Shown here in pieces: positions 49,728 through 61,865 of a stretch of 64,000 bases of DNA. The stretch is from Blasia pusilla (Eukaryota > Marchantiophyta > Marchantiopsida > Blasiales). The notes beneath the pieces were generated by a model. The model did not search any database. It was not told the DNA's origin and was given only the letters and a program-made list of their open reading frames with translations. Each line of letters opens with the position of its first letter. Positions within the stretch are counted from its first letter, which is position 1. The position numbers were made by a program, and so were the translations under genes. Location of the stretch: positions 18,290,001 through 18,354,000 of the forward strand of contig CM114274.1 of NCBI GenBank assembly GCA_050084515.1, read 5' to 3'.

Positions 49728-50429
49728 TTGAGGAGGGTTTCCTTAAGTGTTTCCTCCTTAGATGATATAATTTTAACTTTTTTTTGGAGGCCTGTGACTC
49801 AAGATGGGATTACAGATATATCCAATGTAACATGTAACATACCTACTATGAAGAATATATGTGTATCTCAAGATGGTCAAGTTTTACATACTGATACGGC
49901 TATTATGGAAGACATATCTATTCAACAGTATGACGATATGTCCACACTTCATGCATTTGAGATATCCACTCATGTACCGCCTATTTTCGTCAAGCAAATA
50001 TCTTCTATGGAGTACCTCAACATGGTCTACCTATGAATAATGCTACCGTTATCATGGAAGACATGTCTATTCAACAAGATGACGACATTATCAACAATAT
50101 CCCTACACTTCATACATTTGAGATATCTATTCATGTAACACCTATAGTGGTTGAGCAAGATAGTATCTTCTGCATGTCTTGGATTAAATATCCCAAGTGA
50201 GAGTGCTCATTCATGGATTCATAATGCTAGACGAGTTTCAAGAGTCAACACATCACTCAATGTTGCAGGAAATCAAAACTTCCAAGAGAGGGATATAATG
50301 AAGTTAAGATTTGGAGAAAATATCAACCAAGTAATTGGTCGACACACTATTGGTTCCAAGACAGAAATATGCCCTTCATGCCACCAACCATTTTGTGGAT
50401 ATATACGACAAATTGAACACATGAGATGA
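49728..50429 (+). pseudogene. Open frames resembling a Helitron protein N-terminus, with an internal duplication
   Basis: Plus-strand frames 49728-50036 and 50151-50429 are separated by a stop. A ~115-bp segment (49897-50012) recurs at 50041-50172 (MEDxSIQQxDD and HxFEIS blocks), so the protein had tandem repeats. The end, IGRHTIGSKTEICPSCHQPF, looks like the CxxC start of the Helitron N-terminal zinc domain. The identification is tentative. Confidence 0.35.
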
Positions 50430-50747
50430 ATATGAGATTAAAAAAATTAATGCAAACAAATAATAAAGGAGAAAACTGGATTGGGAGAAGGAAGTCGCTA
50501 CAAGTGTTTGTTTAATAGTCTAAGAGTATAAATTTTAAATAGGGAAAAGAAGGGAAAACAGTAACGGGGACTATTAAAAGAGGATGGCATCTAAGGCATG
50601 GGGCTTCCATGCGTGACACACGTCCCTAAACAAAAGCCCTAAATTTCATCCTTAGAATTGTTAAAAATTTGTGTGTGGTAAAGTAGCATTTTTAAAATGG
50701 GAAAAGGAAGGAAAAAATACGGAAAGGGAAAAAAATAGTGAAAAAAA
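50430..50747. repeat. Purine-rich repeat, left part
   Basis: GGGAAAAGAAGGG-type sequence with the plus strand strongly purine-biased. A short motif (GTGTTTGT, TAGAGTA-like, ATTTTTAAAA then a GGGAAA run) repeats here, at 55950-56080 and at 56790-57090. Copia-B was inserted into this region. Confidence 0.55.
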
Positions 50748-51059
50748 TATTGAAGATTGAGTTACAGTCAAGCTCATGAGACACATGAACTGCTACATTT
50801 GGTACTCATACAAAGTAAGGAAGCTTAATCTTGGTTAGTCAATTAAGCGTGATTATCTTAACTAGGGTTAGTTAATCAGAATTAGTCTAACTCGAGATTG
50901 TGGTTAAGATTAGGGTTAGGATTGCTTATACGTACTCTATATAATTGAGAAGGGGATCAACCTCCACTCATTCTCTCATTGCAAATTTCATTCTCCATGG
51001 TGACGTGTAAGTGTCAGAGTCGTTTTCCATCAGTTATGCTTGTTTAGCAGTTTTCCACA
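50748..51059 (+). repeat. 5' LTR of Copia-B
   Basis: It runs from TATTGAAGATTGAG (or TGAAGATTGAG at 50751 if the canonical TG start is preferred) to GTTTTCCACA. Internal landmarks shared with the 3' copy are CTTGGTTAGTCA and CTATATAATTGAGA (a TATA-like element for its transcript). Confidence 0.9.
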
Positions 51060-51071
51060 TGGTATCAGAGC
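51060..51071 (+). promoter_or_regulatory. Copia-B primer-binding site (initiator tRNA-Met type)
   Basis: TGGTATCAGAGC directly after the 5' LTR, identical to that of Copia-A. Confidence 0.9.
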
Positions 51072-51470
51072 TATAGGAGAACACCACTTGAAATTCTTGG
51101 TGTTTGAGGAGAGAAGAGAGGCAAGAGAAGGCACAATTTCAATTGGGAGAAGAAGTTTTATTCATAGCTAAGTGGGTGCAGATTTTAGGTGGAGCTTTGA
51201 TGGTGATAAAACTTTGGAGGCATTTTTTAGGGCTGTCTCGGTCGATTCTGACATTCTGAGCTCCTTGAGTAGCAATTTATATGTAGGAAAGTGCAATTAG
51301 TGAAGAAAAGTTGTGCAATTTGCTCTCTGCAGGCCAAGTTCAACTAGTTCTTTCATATAGTTGATCAATTTTGGCAAATTTCAAGTCGATTTCTACATAG
51401 GAGTGATCTATGCTTGAATTGGAGCAGTAGAAAGCCTGAAATTACGTTTTTCTGAGTGAAATTGTTTACC

Positions 51471-54400
51471 ATGGAGTATTCCTCAGCAGCAATCACATGC
51501 GAGAGGCTAGATAAGCAGAATTACAATATCTTGAAGTTTCGTATAAAATAATTTCTCATGGGTCAAGAATTATGGGAGCTTGTCACATGTGATGAGGCCA
51601 AGCCAGAAGATGATTCAACAGACTTGAATGTTAACGCTTGGAACAAACACGCAAGGCAAGTAATCTACTACATTTCAATAACGATAAGTTCGTCAATGAT
51701 AGGTCACATTCAAGATGTTGATACTCCGAATGAGGCATGGGATGCATTGGAAAAGCTGTTCCAGACATCTACAAAGGCCAAAAAGCTTCAATTGAAACAA
51801 CAATTGAATGAAGTGAGGAAAGGATTACAGAGCATCAATGATTATATTTTGAATATCAGACATATTCTTGATTAGTTGAATAGCATTGGAGTGATATTAT
51901 AAGATGATGATTTGATTTTATTCACTCTTTAATGCCTTCCAAAGGATTACAAGTCCTTTGAGACCTCTATATCTGTGAGAGAGGAGTATCCAACCTTTCA
52001 AGAGTTAGTCCCTCTGCTAATCAGTGAAGAGATGCACCTAGTAGGCAGCGGTAGCTCGTCTAGTCTGCAAGAGAGTGTGCTAGTTGCAGGTTATGGATCA
52101 AAAAGAGGTAGGGGTCGCGGTAGAAACTTCCGTGGTCGTGGTGGATATGAAGCATATGGAGAAAAAGGAACTTAATATAATGTCACTCAATCAACTACGA
52201 GCCAATGCCACACACAATCACAAGGTGGTGATGGTGGAAACCGTTGGGATCGACGTCAGCAGTAGAGGGTCTATGGATCTTGCAATTACTGTGGGATAAA
52301 GGGTCATTATGCAAAGTTTTGTTTCAAGAAGAAGGCAAATATGAGAATAGGAGTCTTACAGCAAAAAAATTATGTGGAGCAACAACACCAAGAGCAGTAC
52401 CAAGAACAACAACATTAAAAAACGGAGCATCTCTTGGTCATGATTCATCATATGGGAGCAATGGTCAAGAAAGACTCGACATCAGATTGGTACATTGACT
52501 TTGGTGCATCAAATCACATGACCACACAAGCTAAATGGTTCAGTAGTTTGGAGCCGGTGAAAGATCCGACAATTTTGCTCAAAGGAGATGACAGTCAACA
52601 TCATATCACGTAGATTGGTAAAGTTCCAATAGCATCAGATGGTCTTTGTGCTCTTGGAAAGGTTCTCTATGTTCCTACCATTACAAAAAACCTGATCTCT
52701 GTAGGACAGATAGTAGAATAGGGTTATCAAGTGAAGTTTAACAGAGATAGTTATTTCATTGAAACAATGGATGACCAGACTACAATAGCCAAAGGAACTA
52801 GATTTGGCGGAATGTTCAAATTAGATGTTTCTATACCAGAGATTCAAACAATAATGTATGGTCAACCGGCCAACAAGTTACAGATCTAAATGTGTGGCAT
52901 AAAAGAATTGGACACATGAATCTTCAAAGATTACAAAGTCTTTTATCATCTAATATAATAATAAGATTCCCTAAATTAGCGAGTCCTGCTTCGTTAGAGG
53001 TATGTTTTACTTGCCAATTTAGAAAACAAGCTAGGTTTCCTTTTCCAAAACAAGGTAGAAGAACATCTAGGATATTGGAGTTGATCCACAGTGATGTGTG
53101 GACAACATCACAACATAGCCTTAGTGGTTTCCAGTACTTTATTTTATGTATTGATGACTTCTCTAGGTATATATGGGTATACTTTTTGAAAGCCAAGTCA
53201 GAGGTATTCTCAATGTTCCAAACATTCAGAGTTCTAGTAGAGAAGCAGACTGGAGAACACATTCTAAAATTGCGTTGTGATGGAGGAGGAGAGTATATTT
53301 CAACCGAGTTTGATGATTATTTATGTCTGAATGGCATCCAACGTCAAGTGACTTGCCGTTACACTCCACAACAAAATGGAGTGGCTGAGAGAAAGAATCG
53401 ACATATTGCTCAAGCGGCACAAGCTATGCTTAATGATAAGAACATGCTTGAGGTGTATTGGGCAGAGGCTATAGCATGTGCAGTCTTCTTAATCAACCAA
53501 ACTCCAAAAACAAGAGTTCATGATTAAACTCCATTCGAAGTCTTCACAAGAAGTAAACTTGATTTTTCCTTCTTGAAAGTATTTGGCTGTATTTGTTATG
53601 CTCATGTTACTACTGAGAGACGTCAGAAATTAGACCCCAAGTCTAAAAGATGTATCTTTATTGGATATGCTGATGGAACTAAGGGGTATAAGTGCTACAT
53701 TCCATCCTCTAGGTAGCTTATTATTAGTTGGGATTTTGTCTTTGATGAGCTATAGTCATGGTATGCTCCATTTGAATTCCATCTCTAAACTCGTTAGTTG
53801 AGGGGGAGAATATGATTGTAAACCAACAAACATTATCTTCAACTTCCCCAAGTACTAGTGCAAGATTAGAAGAGGTCCTAGATTCATTAGTTAAATCTGT
53901 GAGTCCATGGACGGGAAGAGTACGTATTCAGTGTGTTGACAGTAGTCAAAGCTTGAGTAAGGTGTAAGAGGCATCTATCTCTGAACAAAAACTTCATAGA
54001 TCAAGTAGAGTTACACATCCAGTTCATAGATTCATAAATGAAGGTTTCCTTGCGATACATCATGCATATATGATGACTACCCTTCAAAAACATGAGCCGA
54101 ATAATTTTGAAGAAGTTGCAAGTAAAGTCAAATGGATTGAAGCTATGGAAATAGAGCTTGCTGCATTAAGGCATCAAGAGACATGGGAGCTGGTTGATAT
54201 ACCTTCCGTTAAGGAAGCTATTGGTTGCAAATGGGTTTACAAAATCAAGCGCAATCAAGATGGTACAATTAACAGATACAAAGTGAGATTAGTGGCTAAG
54301 GGCTATGCACAATAATATGGTATCGATTATGAGGAAACATTTATCCATATTGCAAAGATGGCGACTACAGGAATAGTGGTTGCAGTTGTAGTAAGTAAGA

Positions 54401-55650
54401 AGTGGAGATTACATCACATGGACGTCAAGAACGCCTTCTTGAATGAAGATCTATACGAGGAGGTATATATGACTCAACCATCAAGATACGAGCATCCCAA
54501 GTTTCCATTTTGCTTATGCAAGTTGAAGAAAGCTCTATACGGGCTCAAACAAGCTCCAACAACTTGGTATGGCAAGAGTACATATGTCCTACAAGAGTTG
54601 GGTTTTAGGGTATGTGATTCTGACTCCTCGTTATATGTCTTGAGAGGAAAAGATCATACGGTTCTTATTGTGTTGTATGTTGACAATCTCTTGATTATTG
54701 GTAGTACTTAAGAAATGGTATAACAAATCAAGCTTAAGTTACAAGAAGAATTTGATATGAAGGACTTGGAAGAACTCAATTACTTCCTTGGTATTGAGTT
54801 TATCAAGGTTAGAGAGAGCATATGGTTATTATAATAACAAAATGCTCTTCATATGCTTTCAAAATATGATATGACGGCTAGTAAGCCAATCTCTACATCG
54901 TTGGAGTAGAGGATGAAGCTAAGAGTGGATAAAGGAGAGTTGCTTGCAGATTCTAATATGTACAAGCGCATGGTTGGAAGTTTGATCTATCTAACTATAA
55001 CGAGATCAGATTTGAGTTATGGTATTGGCCTAGTGAGCCAGTTTATGCAAGCATCTCGAAAACCTCACCTTGATGTTGTGAGGAGGATTATGCGGTATGT
55101 GAAATTCTCTATTCAATTTGGGCTTCAATTTGAACCTTCTCCAAGTTTTCAATTACAGGGATTCACAGATGCTGATTGGGCAAGAAGCGTATCTGATCGA
55201 CACTCCACATCTGGTCATTCATTTACTTTCGGAAGCGTAGTTATAAATTGAGCTTCAAAGAAGCAACCTACATTTGCTTTATCTTCAACAGAGGTTGAGT
55301 ATAGAGGAGCAACCAATGCAACATATGAGGCGGTGTGGCTTCATCAATTACTTGTTGAGATTGGTGTTAGTAACTTATGACCTAGTGTAATATATGCATA
55401 AAATATTAGTAGCATCAAGTTTGCTAATAATCATGTGCTTCATGCTCGTACAAAGCATGTTGAGGTGCACTATCATTTTATTAGAGAGAAAGTGCTTGCA
55501 GGAGAAATTGATTTTGTGTATATAGGTACAGATCAGCAAATTGCTGACATCTTTACAAATGCATTGTCTAAAGATAAGTTTGAGATGTTTAGAAATGATT
55601 TAGGCATTAGACATATCGATATGAGCTTGAGGGGGAGTATTGAAGATTGA
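51471..55650 (+). pseudogene. Copia-B gag-pol polyprotein remnant
   Basis: Largely one frame with point stops. Gag from 51471 has LDKQNYNILKFRIK and an RGRGRGRNFRGRGG run; a CCHC knuckle CNYCGIKGHYAKFC is intact near 52285. The protease box reads DFGASNHM where the family has DSGAS. The integrase zinc domain has WHKRIGHMN and CFTCQFRKQ; its core has HSDVW, CDGGGEY (where the family has a DxGGE) and the RYTPQQNGVAERKNR end. Reverse transcriptase from 54070 has WVYKIKR, VKNAFLNEDLYEEVYM, YGLKQAP and YVDNLLII where YVDD is expected. RNase H has LSSTEVEYRGA near 55290 and ends with HVEVHYHFIREKV. Stops at 51873-51875, 52173-52175, 53525-53527 and 54313-54315 fall at expected Gln positions. Non-functional. 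Confidence 0.92.
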
Positions 55651-55949
55651 GTTACAGTCAAGTTCATAAGACACGTGAACTGCTATATTTTGTATTCATA
55701 CAAAGTAGGGAAGCTCAATCTTGGTTAGTCAGTTAAGCGCGATTATCTTAACTAGGGTCATTTAATCATAATTAGTCTAACTCAAGACTATGGTTAAGAT
55801 TATGGTTAGGGATGCTTGTACATACCCTATATAATTGAGACGAGGACCAGCCTCCACTCATTCTCTCATTGCAAATTTTGTTCTCCACGGTGGTGTGTGA
55901 GTGTGAGAGCCATTTTCCACCAGTTATGTTTGTTTAGTAGTTTTCCACA
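55638..55949 (+). repeat. 3' LTR of Copia-B
   Basis: It follows a polypurine tract (GAGGGGGAG, 55629-55637) and ends GTTTTCCACA. It is collinear with the 5' LTR; most differences are transitions. Confidence 0.9.
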
Positions 55950-56084
55950 AAAAATATATAAGGAGAAAAAATAAAAAGGTAAAGATAGAGGGAAGAGAAG
56001 AGAAAAATGGAAGAAGAAATAAAGCAGAAACTTTTTGTGGTAGAGTAAAATATTTAAAAATAGAAAAAATAGAAAAGATGTCGT
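55950..56084. repeat. Purine-rich repeat, middle part
   Basis: Continuation of the purine-rich sequence beyond Copia-B, with AGGGAAGAGAAGAG and a GTAGAGTAAAATATTTAAAAAT unit in the same order as in the flanking parts. Confidence 0.5.
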
Positions 56085-56574
56085 GCGCATACACATCGCT
56101 ACACAACATACATCACTGTCACCGAACATACACAGAAACACGCACGATCCCATGCTAACTCATGGCATCCAAACAACGAGACAAGAAGTACCAAATATCT
56201 CCAATAAAGTAAGCTCTAATCTCTCTCTACACAATCTCACACCATAGCTCTCAAAGGTGTGCATCTCTCTCATGTCAAACCAAACCTACTCTCCTAATGA
56301 GAGGCTTGGGTTACACTCACAAGGTAAGGGACCATAGCTCTACCGCCTCATGCCTAGAGGTTCAACAAAGAAAGAATGAGCTCTCAAGCTCTCTCTCCTT
56401 GGGATATATACCCCTCCCCTCTCCCAAGCTCTCTCCATGATAACCTATTCTCCCAAGTCACCTCTTTGGCTCTTGACGTGATGTAGGAGGTCAAGAGCCA
56501 CTTACCAAAAAATAGAAATTCGATCATATACTCAAAATGGTACTTACCTAAAATAGTAGGTTCCTCAATATGGT
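56085..56574 (+). repeat. Dispersed repeat family R2, copy 2
   Basis: Same family and orientation as 19612-20072. It interrupts the purine-rich region, so it probably inserted there. Contains AATGAGAGGCTTGGGTTAC and AGAGGTTCAACAAAGA. No coding is seen. Confidence 0.7.
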
Positions 56575-57090
56575 TCCAAATGAGCCAAAACAAAGGGGAA
56601 ACCTGCTCTCTCAGGTTTCCCGTGGCCTCAGCAGTTCATCCTCGACCTCCTAGGCCTGTCCTCCACTACTCTTGAAGACGCTCTATTAGATCTCACCGAT
56701 CTATCCTAAAGGACGTGACAAAGGTAAGAGAATGAAAAAAACTGGAAAAAATAAGAAGATAAAGATGGGGAAAGTGAAGGGAAAAAGGGAAATAGGAAAG
56801 GTTATAGAAGTGTTTGTATAGTAGAGTACCATTTTTAAAAGGGGAAAGAAGGGTAAAAGAAAGATAAGGGAAAAAAATTGGAGAAAAATCTTTTAGAAGG
56901 GGAAAAGAAAATAAAACGGTAAAGATAGGAAAAAGAGAAGGAAAAAAAATCTAAAGATGGGGAAATTTTAGGAAAAAATTTAAGAATGCAAAAAGAGGAA
57001 AAAATAAATAAAGGGGAAAAGGAGGGAAAAATTAAAAGGGTAAAATTTAGAAAAAGGAGAATAATGAAAAAGAAATTAGGGAATTGAAGA
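56575..57090. repeat. Purine-rich repeat, right part
   Basis: From about 56735 to 57090 the plus strand is almost all A and G (GGGGAAAGAAGGG, AAGGGAAATAGGAAAGG). It includes the GTGTTTGTATAGTAGAGTA unit found near 50500 and 56040. The first 150 bases are ordinary sequence. Confidence 0.55.
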
Positions 57091-57879
57091 GGAGTTGTAG
57101 ACCCTCGGATTCATTTAAATGTGCACCGTCTCATCTAGGTGAACCGGATCGGACGGATAAGTATGTCCCACCGTTGTCGTATCGAGAGCCTTTCTTTGAG
57201 TAAGGGCGGGCCTTCTAGTTGGGGCAGACATGGTCGATGCAAGGTAAACTCTATAAGAATTTTTCCTTTTTCAATCCAAAATTATTATGTATACTCTCCA
57301 TTCTTTCACGACATGTATCACAAATGGAAGTGCCGAGGCGATCACTTCTTCGTAACATTGGACCCCAAAATTCCTAACTATAAAATCCCTATAAACTACT
57401 TTACGGTTGTACACGAGGAAGATAGCACAACTAGTGTTAAACCCTACTTGAGCAGGCGTATTGACATCCATGGATCGCTATGTAAGGACATACAAAGTAC
57501 AATCCCATGTTGATTCCTCCGAAGAGATCTAACACTCTTGTACCCTCCTTTAAACGTTGCCATACATGTGTGGTATCCAAAGATATCAAGTCACCAATCC
57601 AAGAGCATGACTGTCACATGACTCTATCTACTCCAAGACATAGGCACGGCTCCATGCCTACCTCATGAGCTCATTTGCACTTCTCTTCAACTCAACACTC
57701 GTACGCAATAACAGTGAAGAAGTCTTTGCATCACTGTGGCATGTCTCTTCATGGGACTATACATATGGGATGTCCTCCCCATGTATATTACCCTCCAACA
57801 ACTCTCATATCTAGCTAACACCACTTGCGAATGCTGCCAATGTGGTCATTGTATCCTCACGTGGTGACCACTTTATTCT
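57091..57879. other. No recognisable gene
   Basis: An open plus-strand frame at 57139-57513 (124 codons) has no domain and no codon regularity that I can see. The rest is closed in all frames. Confidence 0.35.
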
Positions 57880-58130
57880 GCAAAGTGCACTGATAAATGG
57901 CTCACCCGTCCATCACCTGATTGCCACCTTGATCAATAAGAAACCGTCTCCTCCCAGAAATTGAAGATAAAACTAAGGGGGTACATCACTATATCCCCTA
58001 CCAACAGATCATATGACTCTGCCAGTGTTGTAATTACACGAGAGCGTACTATCGCACCATTTGACATATGCTCCAGTTGGAGTCTGACTACTAGCTCTTG
58101 TCGAGTCATGTACTACATGGGTGACCAATA
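57880..58130 (+). repeat. Dispersed repeat family R1, copy 2
   Basis: Aligned with 13760-14008. Shared CACCCGTCCATCACC, AGAAACCGTCTCCTCC, TGTTGTAATTACxCGAG-like and CTACATGGGTGA blocks. Confidence 0.65.
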
Positions 58131-59111
58131 GAGATGTGTATTTGAAAGGGATAAGGCTCAATGTTGCCTTTTCATAATCCCAATGCCAAACACACTGCCT
58201 TCCCCAACATCAATTGTTGCACTCTCAAATCAAGTAAAACACGCTGGTGGTGATACACTATACCTCTCAGACTAACCAAGCAAAACACTCCACACATGGT
58301 GTCACCATGGCTTACTCTATTGCAAACATACCTGATATATCTATCAACTTTTCCACTTTTCAAGCATATCATGATTGAGTGGGGGACATCTCAAGCACAT
58401 GCTCTAAGGGCATGTCCACCACCTTCTCAACAACCACCTCCAAACAAGAGGCAATCACCTCTCCACGCTCATACAACGTGGTGGCCAAACCAAACACCTC
58501 TACTGGTCTAACTCCCATCGTTGCCAAATCCATGGCAGAAAACAAAGGAGTTTGGCTCATCCTAGTGGCCACCTCCAAGAACATAGTGGATTGGCTCCAC
58601 CTGAGTGGACATTGGCTCCACCTTAGTCGACATAGGAGTCGCCTCTCCAACCCCTTATGATATCGACGTACGTGCCCTAGCCATGGACACCGTTGGTCAT
58701 CTAAGCACCATTGATGGTGTGTGAAGCATCTCCAACAATATGAAAGACAATGAAACCGTGGCTTGTTGCCCGTCAGTCCCCTCCTATGGGTTGATCTCAA
58801 CCCCACCTAGCTGTGGCTCGGTCACTCTTGTAGCACCTCGAGTCATCACCTCACCAGCCTCTACCTAAGTTGCACTACATATAAATCCCAACATTCAGGA
58901 ATACCTCTTGGGAGATTTGAAGAAATCACAACCGCCAATATTCCTACTATCGTGGATAGAGATATGGAAGGATTGGATGATTGCATACATGAAGAAAGAA
59001 CCAATGATGAGATTTCCCATGACGTGCAATCCTAAATGGGAGGAGATCACATCAACACTATTATCTGGTCAACAACCTAATGATAGATGAGATTTGATTG
59101 TGTGAGTTTTT

Positions 59112-59116
<5 letters not shown>
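58131..59116. other. No recognisable gene
   Basis: Overlapping frames on both strands between 58296 and 58806 are open over 280-440 bases, but the proteins are low in complexity (Thr/Ser or Trp/His-rich) and match nothing I know. Confidence 0.35.

Positions 59117-59200
<84 letters not shown>
59117..59200. repeat. (AG)42 microsatellite
   Basis: 84 bp of uninterrupted AG dinucleotides directly upstream of the Helitron coding remnant. Confidence 0.98.
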
Positions 59201-59202
<2 letters not shown>

Positions 59203-59225
59203 GTTAAGGCTTCTTCTTAATTATG

Positions 59226-61688
59226 GAGAGCCAAAAGAACATCTTGGGTAGGATTGTAGATTGCATTCATGTGGTCAAATTCTGATTCAAGAGGATAATT
59301 CACGCTCTACATCCGATTATGATGATATAATATCAAGTGAGATCCCTAATCCAAACATGCATCCCAGACTTCATTCCACTATAGTTAATTGCATGGTTCA
59401 TGACCCATATGGACAACTTAATCCAAATGCTCCATACATGGATAAGGAAACTAAGAAGTATACCAAAGGCTATCCTAAGCCTTTTGCAAGCATAACTACG
59501 GAGAGTGAAGACGGATATCCCATTTATCAAAGGTATGCATTCTATGACGTAAGTTTTGCATCTTTTGGATAATCACAATCCTTGCAAAAAAAAATCAGAA
59601 CGTTTTAATTTATTATATTATATATATGTTAGTTCTTTCTTCTTTCTTATGATACAAGTTGGATAATGGAAGTAAGGTTAGAAAATGCGATCAAAGTGTG
59701 GATAATCGTTGTTTCTTACAATCCTTTTTTCTATACTCTCTTTGATTGTCATATCAATTTGGATATCATGAATACCATTTCTTATGTGAAACACTTATAT
59801 AAATATATACATAAGGGATATGATGTGATATCATTCAAGGTTTCAAATGATGTAACTACTGAAACGACAAGGGAGATAATCGATGAAACATCACATTATC
59901 TTGATGCAAAGTAATGACTCTTTTGTTCTTCTTCCTTTTTTCGTTCCTTCAATACGTCCATATATTCAAGAACATATGCTACCTCACTAATTTTTGTTTA
60001 TCCTCATTATTGTGCATCATATATAGATATATCTCTTCATTTGAGGCATGTTGGAGATCTTTCAAGTTAAGCTTATATATGGAATATTCAAATATTGTAA
60101 GTTTAGCAATTCATCTATTTGAGTTACAAACCATTTTCTTCAATGATCATGATAATCTTGAAGAGATACTACAAAAGAATAGGGAGATAATTCTTAACAC
60201 AATGGTTTGCAACTGATCGTTTAGATTTAGAGGCTCAAAAATATCTATACATCGAGTTTCCTTCCTACTATCGTTGGAGCAAAAAAGAAATGGTTGTGGT
60301 CATTTGATTGGTCGCCTATATCTTACTCACCTTGGTAAATCTCTTTGTAATTTCCACAATGTACTTGTAAATTATGTAAAAAATCATGCATTCTTTTGAT
60401 AATTGCAATGTTTGGTATATTAAGCAAATACATTCAAGTTTTCATAGAAGAACGATATTGGTTGCGGTTGCTACTTCATCATATTGGAGGCGCAACTACG
60501 TATGAATATTTGAGAACTGTGCACAAAGTGGTCTATCCAATATTTAAGAGGCCGCTATTTAAATGGGGCTTCTTAAGGCTGATAGGGAAGTGTTCTCATG
60601 CTTTCAAGAAGCATCAGAAATCCGCACAAGTGGTATGTTCCATCACCTTTTTGCTATTATATTTGCTTACAATACACCAACTCGACCAATTCAACTATGG
60701 AGTCAATTTTTTATCTCACCCACACTTGTCTGTTTTTGTGCAACCATGGAGGTTGGAGAGGGTTGTGTGCCTTCGGTATCTCACTTGGGAGAAGATTTTA
60801 TAAAATTTCCAAATGATATGGTGACAAAGAGTAAGAAGATAAGTGATCTTATTGACATCATCTATGGAAATGATTATGAAAACTTTTATGACATCAAGTT
60901 TTTAAGAGATGCAACAATTCTTACACCGAAAAATTGAGATGTTGATGACATCAATGCAGAAATCATGTCTCGATTCTATGCAGAGGTAATATTGGTTTTC
61001 AAATAATTTTTTTCTTCACAAATTCTTTAATTTTATTACAATACATTAAAACTAAAATTCTCTTCTAAGATATGTTTGTTTTATGCAAGAACGTACTTAC
61101 CTTAGTGTTGATTCTATCCCGCGCAGGGCAATGAGTTATATCTATCCAAAAGAATTTTTAAATATGTGCTTATCGTCAGATTTACGACCAGATCATTTAA
61201 GCTAAAAATTGATGCATCTATCAGGCTTTTAAGAAATTTTAACGGTTCAAAGGAAGAAGCCAACAAAACTTGATTGGTGATCCATGGATTCATGCAACAT
61301 TTCATTGATGTTGAGGTCATCACAGGAAAGAACACTGGGATCGAGTTTTTATTCTACGTATTCCATTGATTTCGTCCGATTGGGGTTTACCTTCTGATTT
61401 ACGTATATTTCAATTTTCCATTCGTCTTGCTTTGGCCATGACTATCAATAAATCCCAAGGTCAAACCTTGAAAAAAATAGGAATTCACCTATCTACATCA
61501 ATTTTTTTTTTTTATGGTCAATTATACGTAGCATTGTCAAGAGTAGGAAAAAATGCAATTGATATCACTATAAGAAATAAAACCCTCTCAGATGAAAAAG
61601 AACACGTATATAAAAACATCTATATAATTAAAAGAGGATGGGGTTTGAAGACCCCTTCCTCCACCGACGACGCATGTACATTTTGACT
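59226..61688 (+). pseudogene. Helitron Rep/helicase remnant with internal deletion
   Basis: In order: Helitron N-terminal domain (VNCMVHDPYGQLNPNAPYM, then SEDGYPIYQR; 59380-59535), start of Rep with a frameshift at about 59700, the HLYKYIHKGYD segment at 59790-59825 that corresponds to the tyrosine-bearing Rep motif, and RYISSFEACWRSF at 60024. The pre-helicase segment is frame-scrambled (60230-60700; GLLKADREVF). The text then jumps from an IQLWSQF block (about 60700) directly to MEVGEGCVP (about 60750), which in the related copy at 7830 lies after Walker A, Walker B and motif III. The ATPase core is thus deleted. The C-terminal part has [22 protein letters not shown] near 61440 and LYVALSRVG near 61540. 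Dead. Confidence 0.85.
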
Positions 61689-61837
61689 TCCTCCGTGTAA
61701 TAAAATGCTAAATTAACATAATAGAACAACTAAACTTAAATTAACAAACGAGATGTTTTTTAGGAAAATCAACCCAGCATAACACTAGAATATACTAATA
61801 CTTCAATAAAATAATTTTTTCTTAGTGATATCTTCGC

Positions 61838-61865
61838 GCCATGCATCCCACATGCACTTTACTAG
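61838..61865 (+). mobile_element. Helitron 3' terminus
   Basis: GCGCCATGCATCCCACATGCAC, here in two halves GCGCCATGCATC and CCACATGCAC, then TTTA and CTAG (61862-61865) followed by T. The stem is weaker than at 8766, but the position 170 bp after the helicase C-terminus and the ending are as expected. Confidence 0.65.

Larger units (their letters stand above)
50748..55949 (+). mobile_element. Copia-B: full-length, degenerate Ty1/copia LTR retrotransposon
   Basis: Two LTRs of about 310 bp (50748-51059 and 55638-55949) flank a gag-pol remnant in copia order. If the LTR starts at TATTGAAG, a 5-bp duplication AAAAA flanks it (50743-50747 and 55950-55954), though in A-rich sequence this is weak evidence. 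The LTRs differ at roughly one position in eight, so the insertion is old. The domain order and primer site match Copia-A, but the LTRs are unrelated. Confidence 0.92.

Noticed and set aside
57139-57513. Plus-strand frame of 124 codons
   Set aside because: No family resemblance, lies in repeat-derived sequence, and the minus strand is equally open over part of it.
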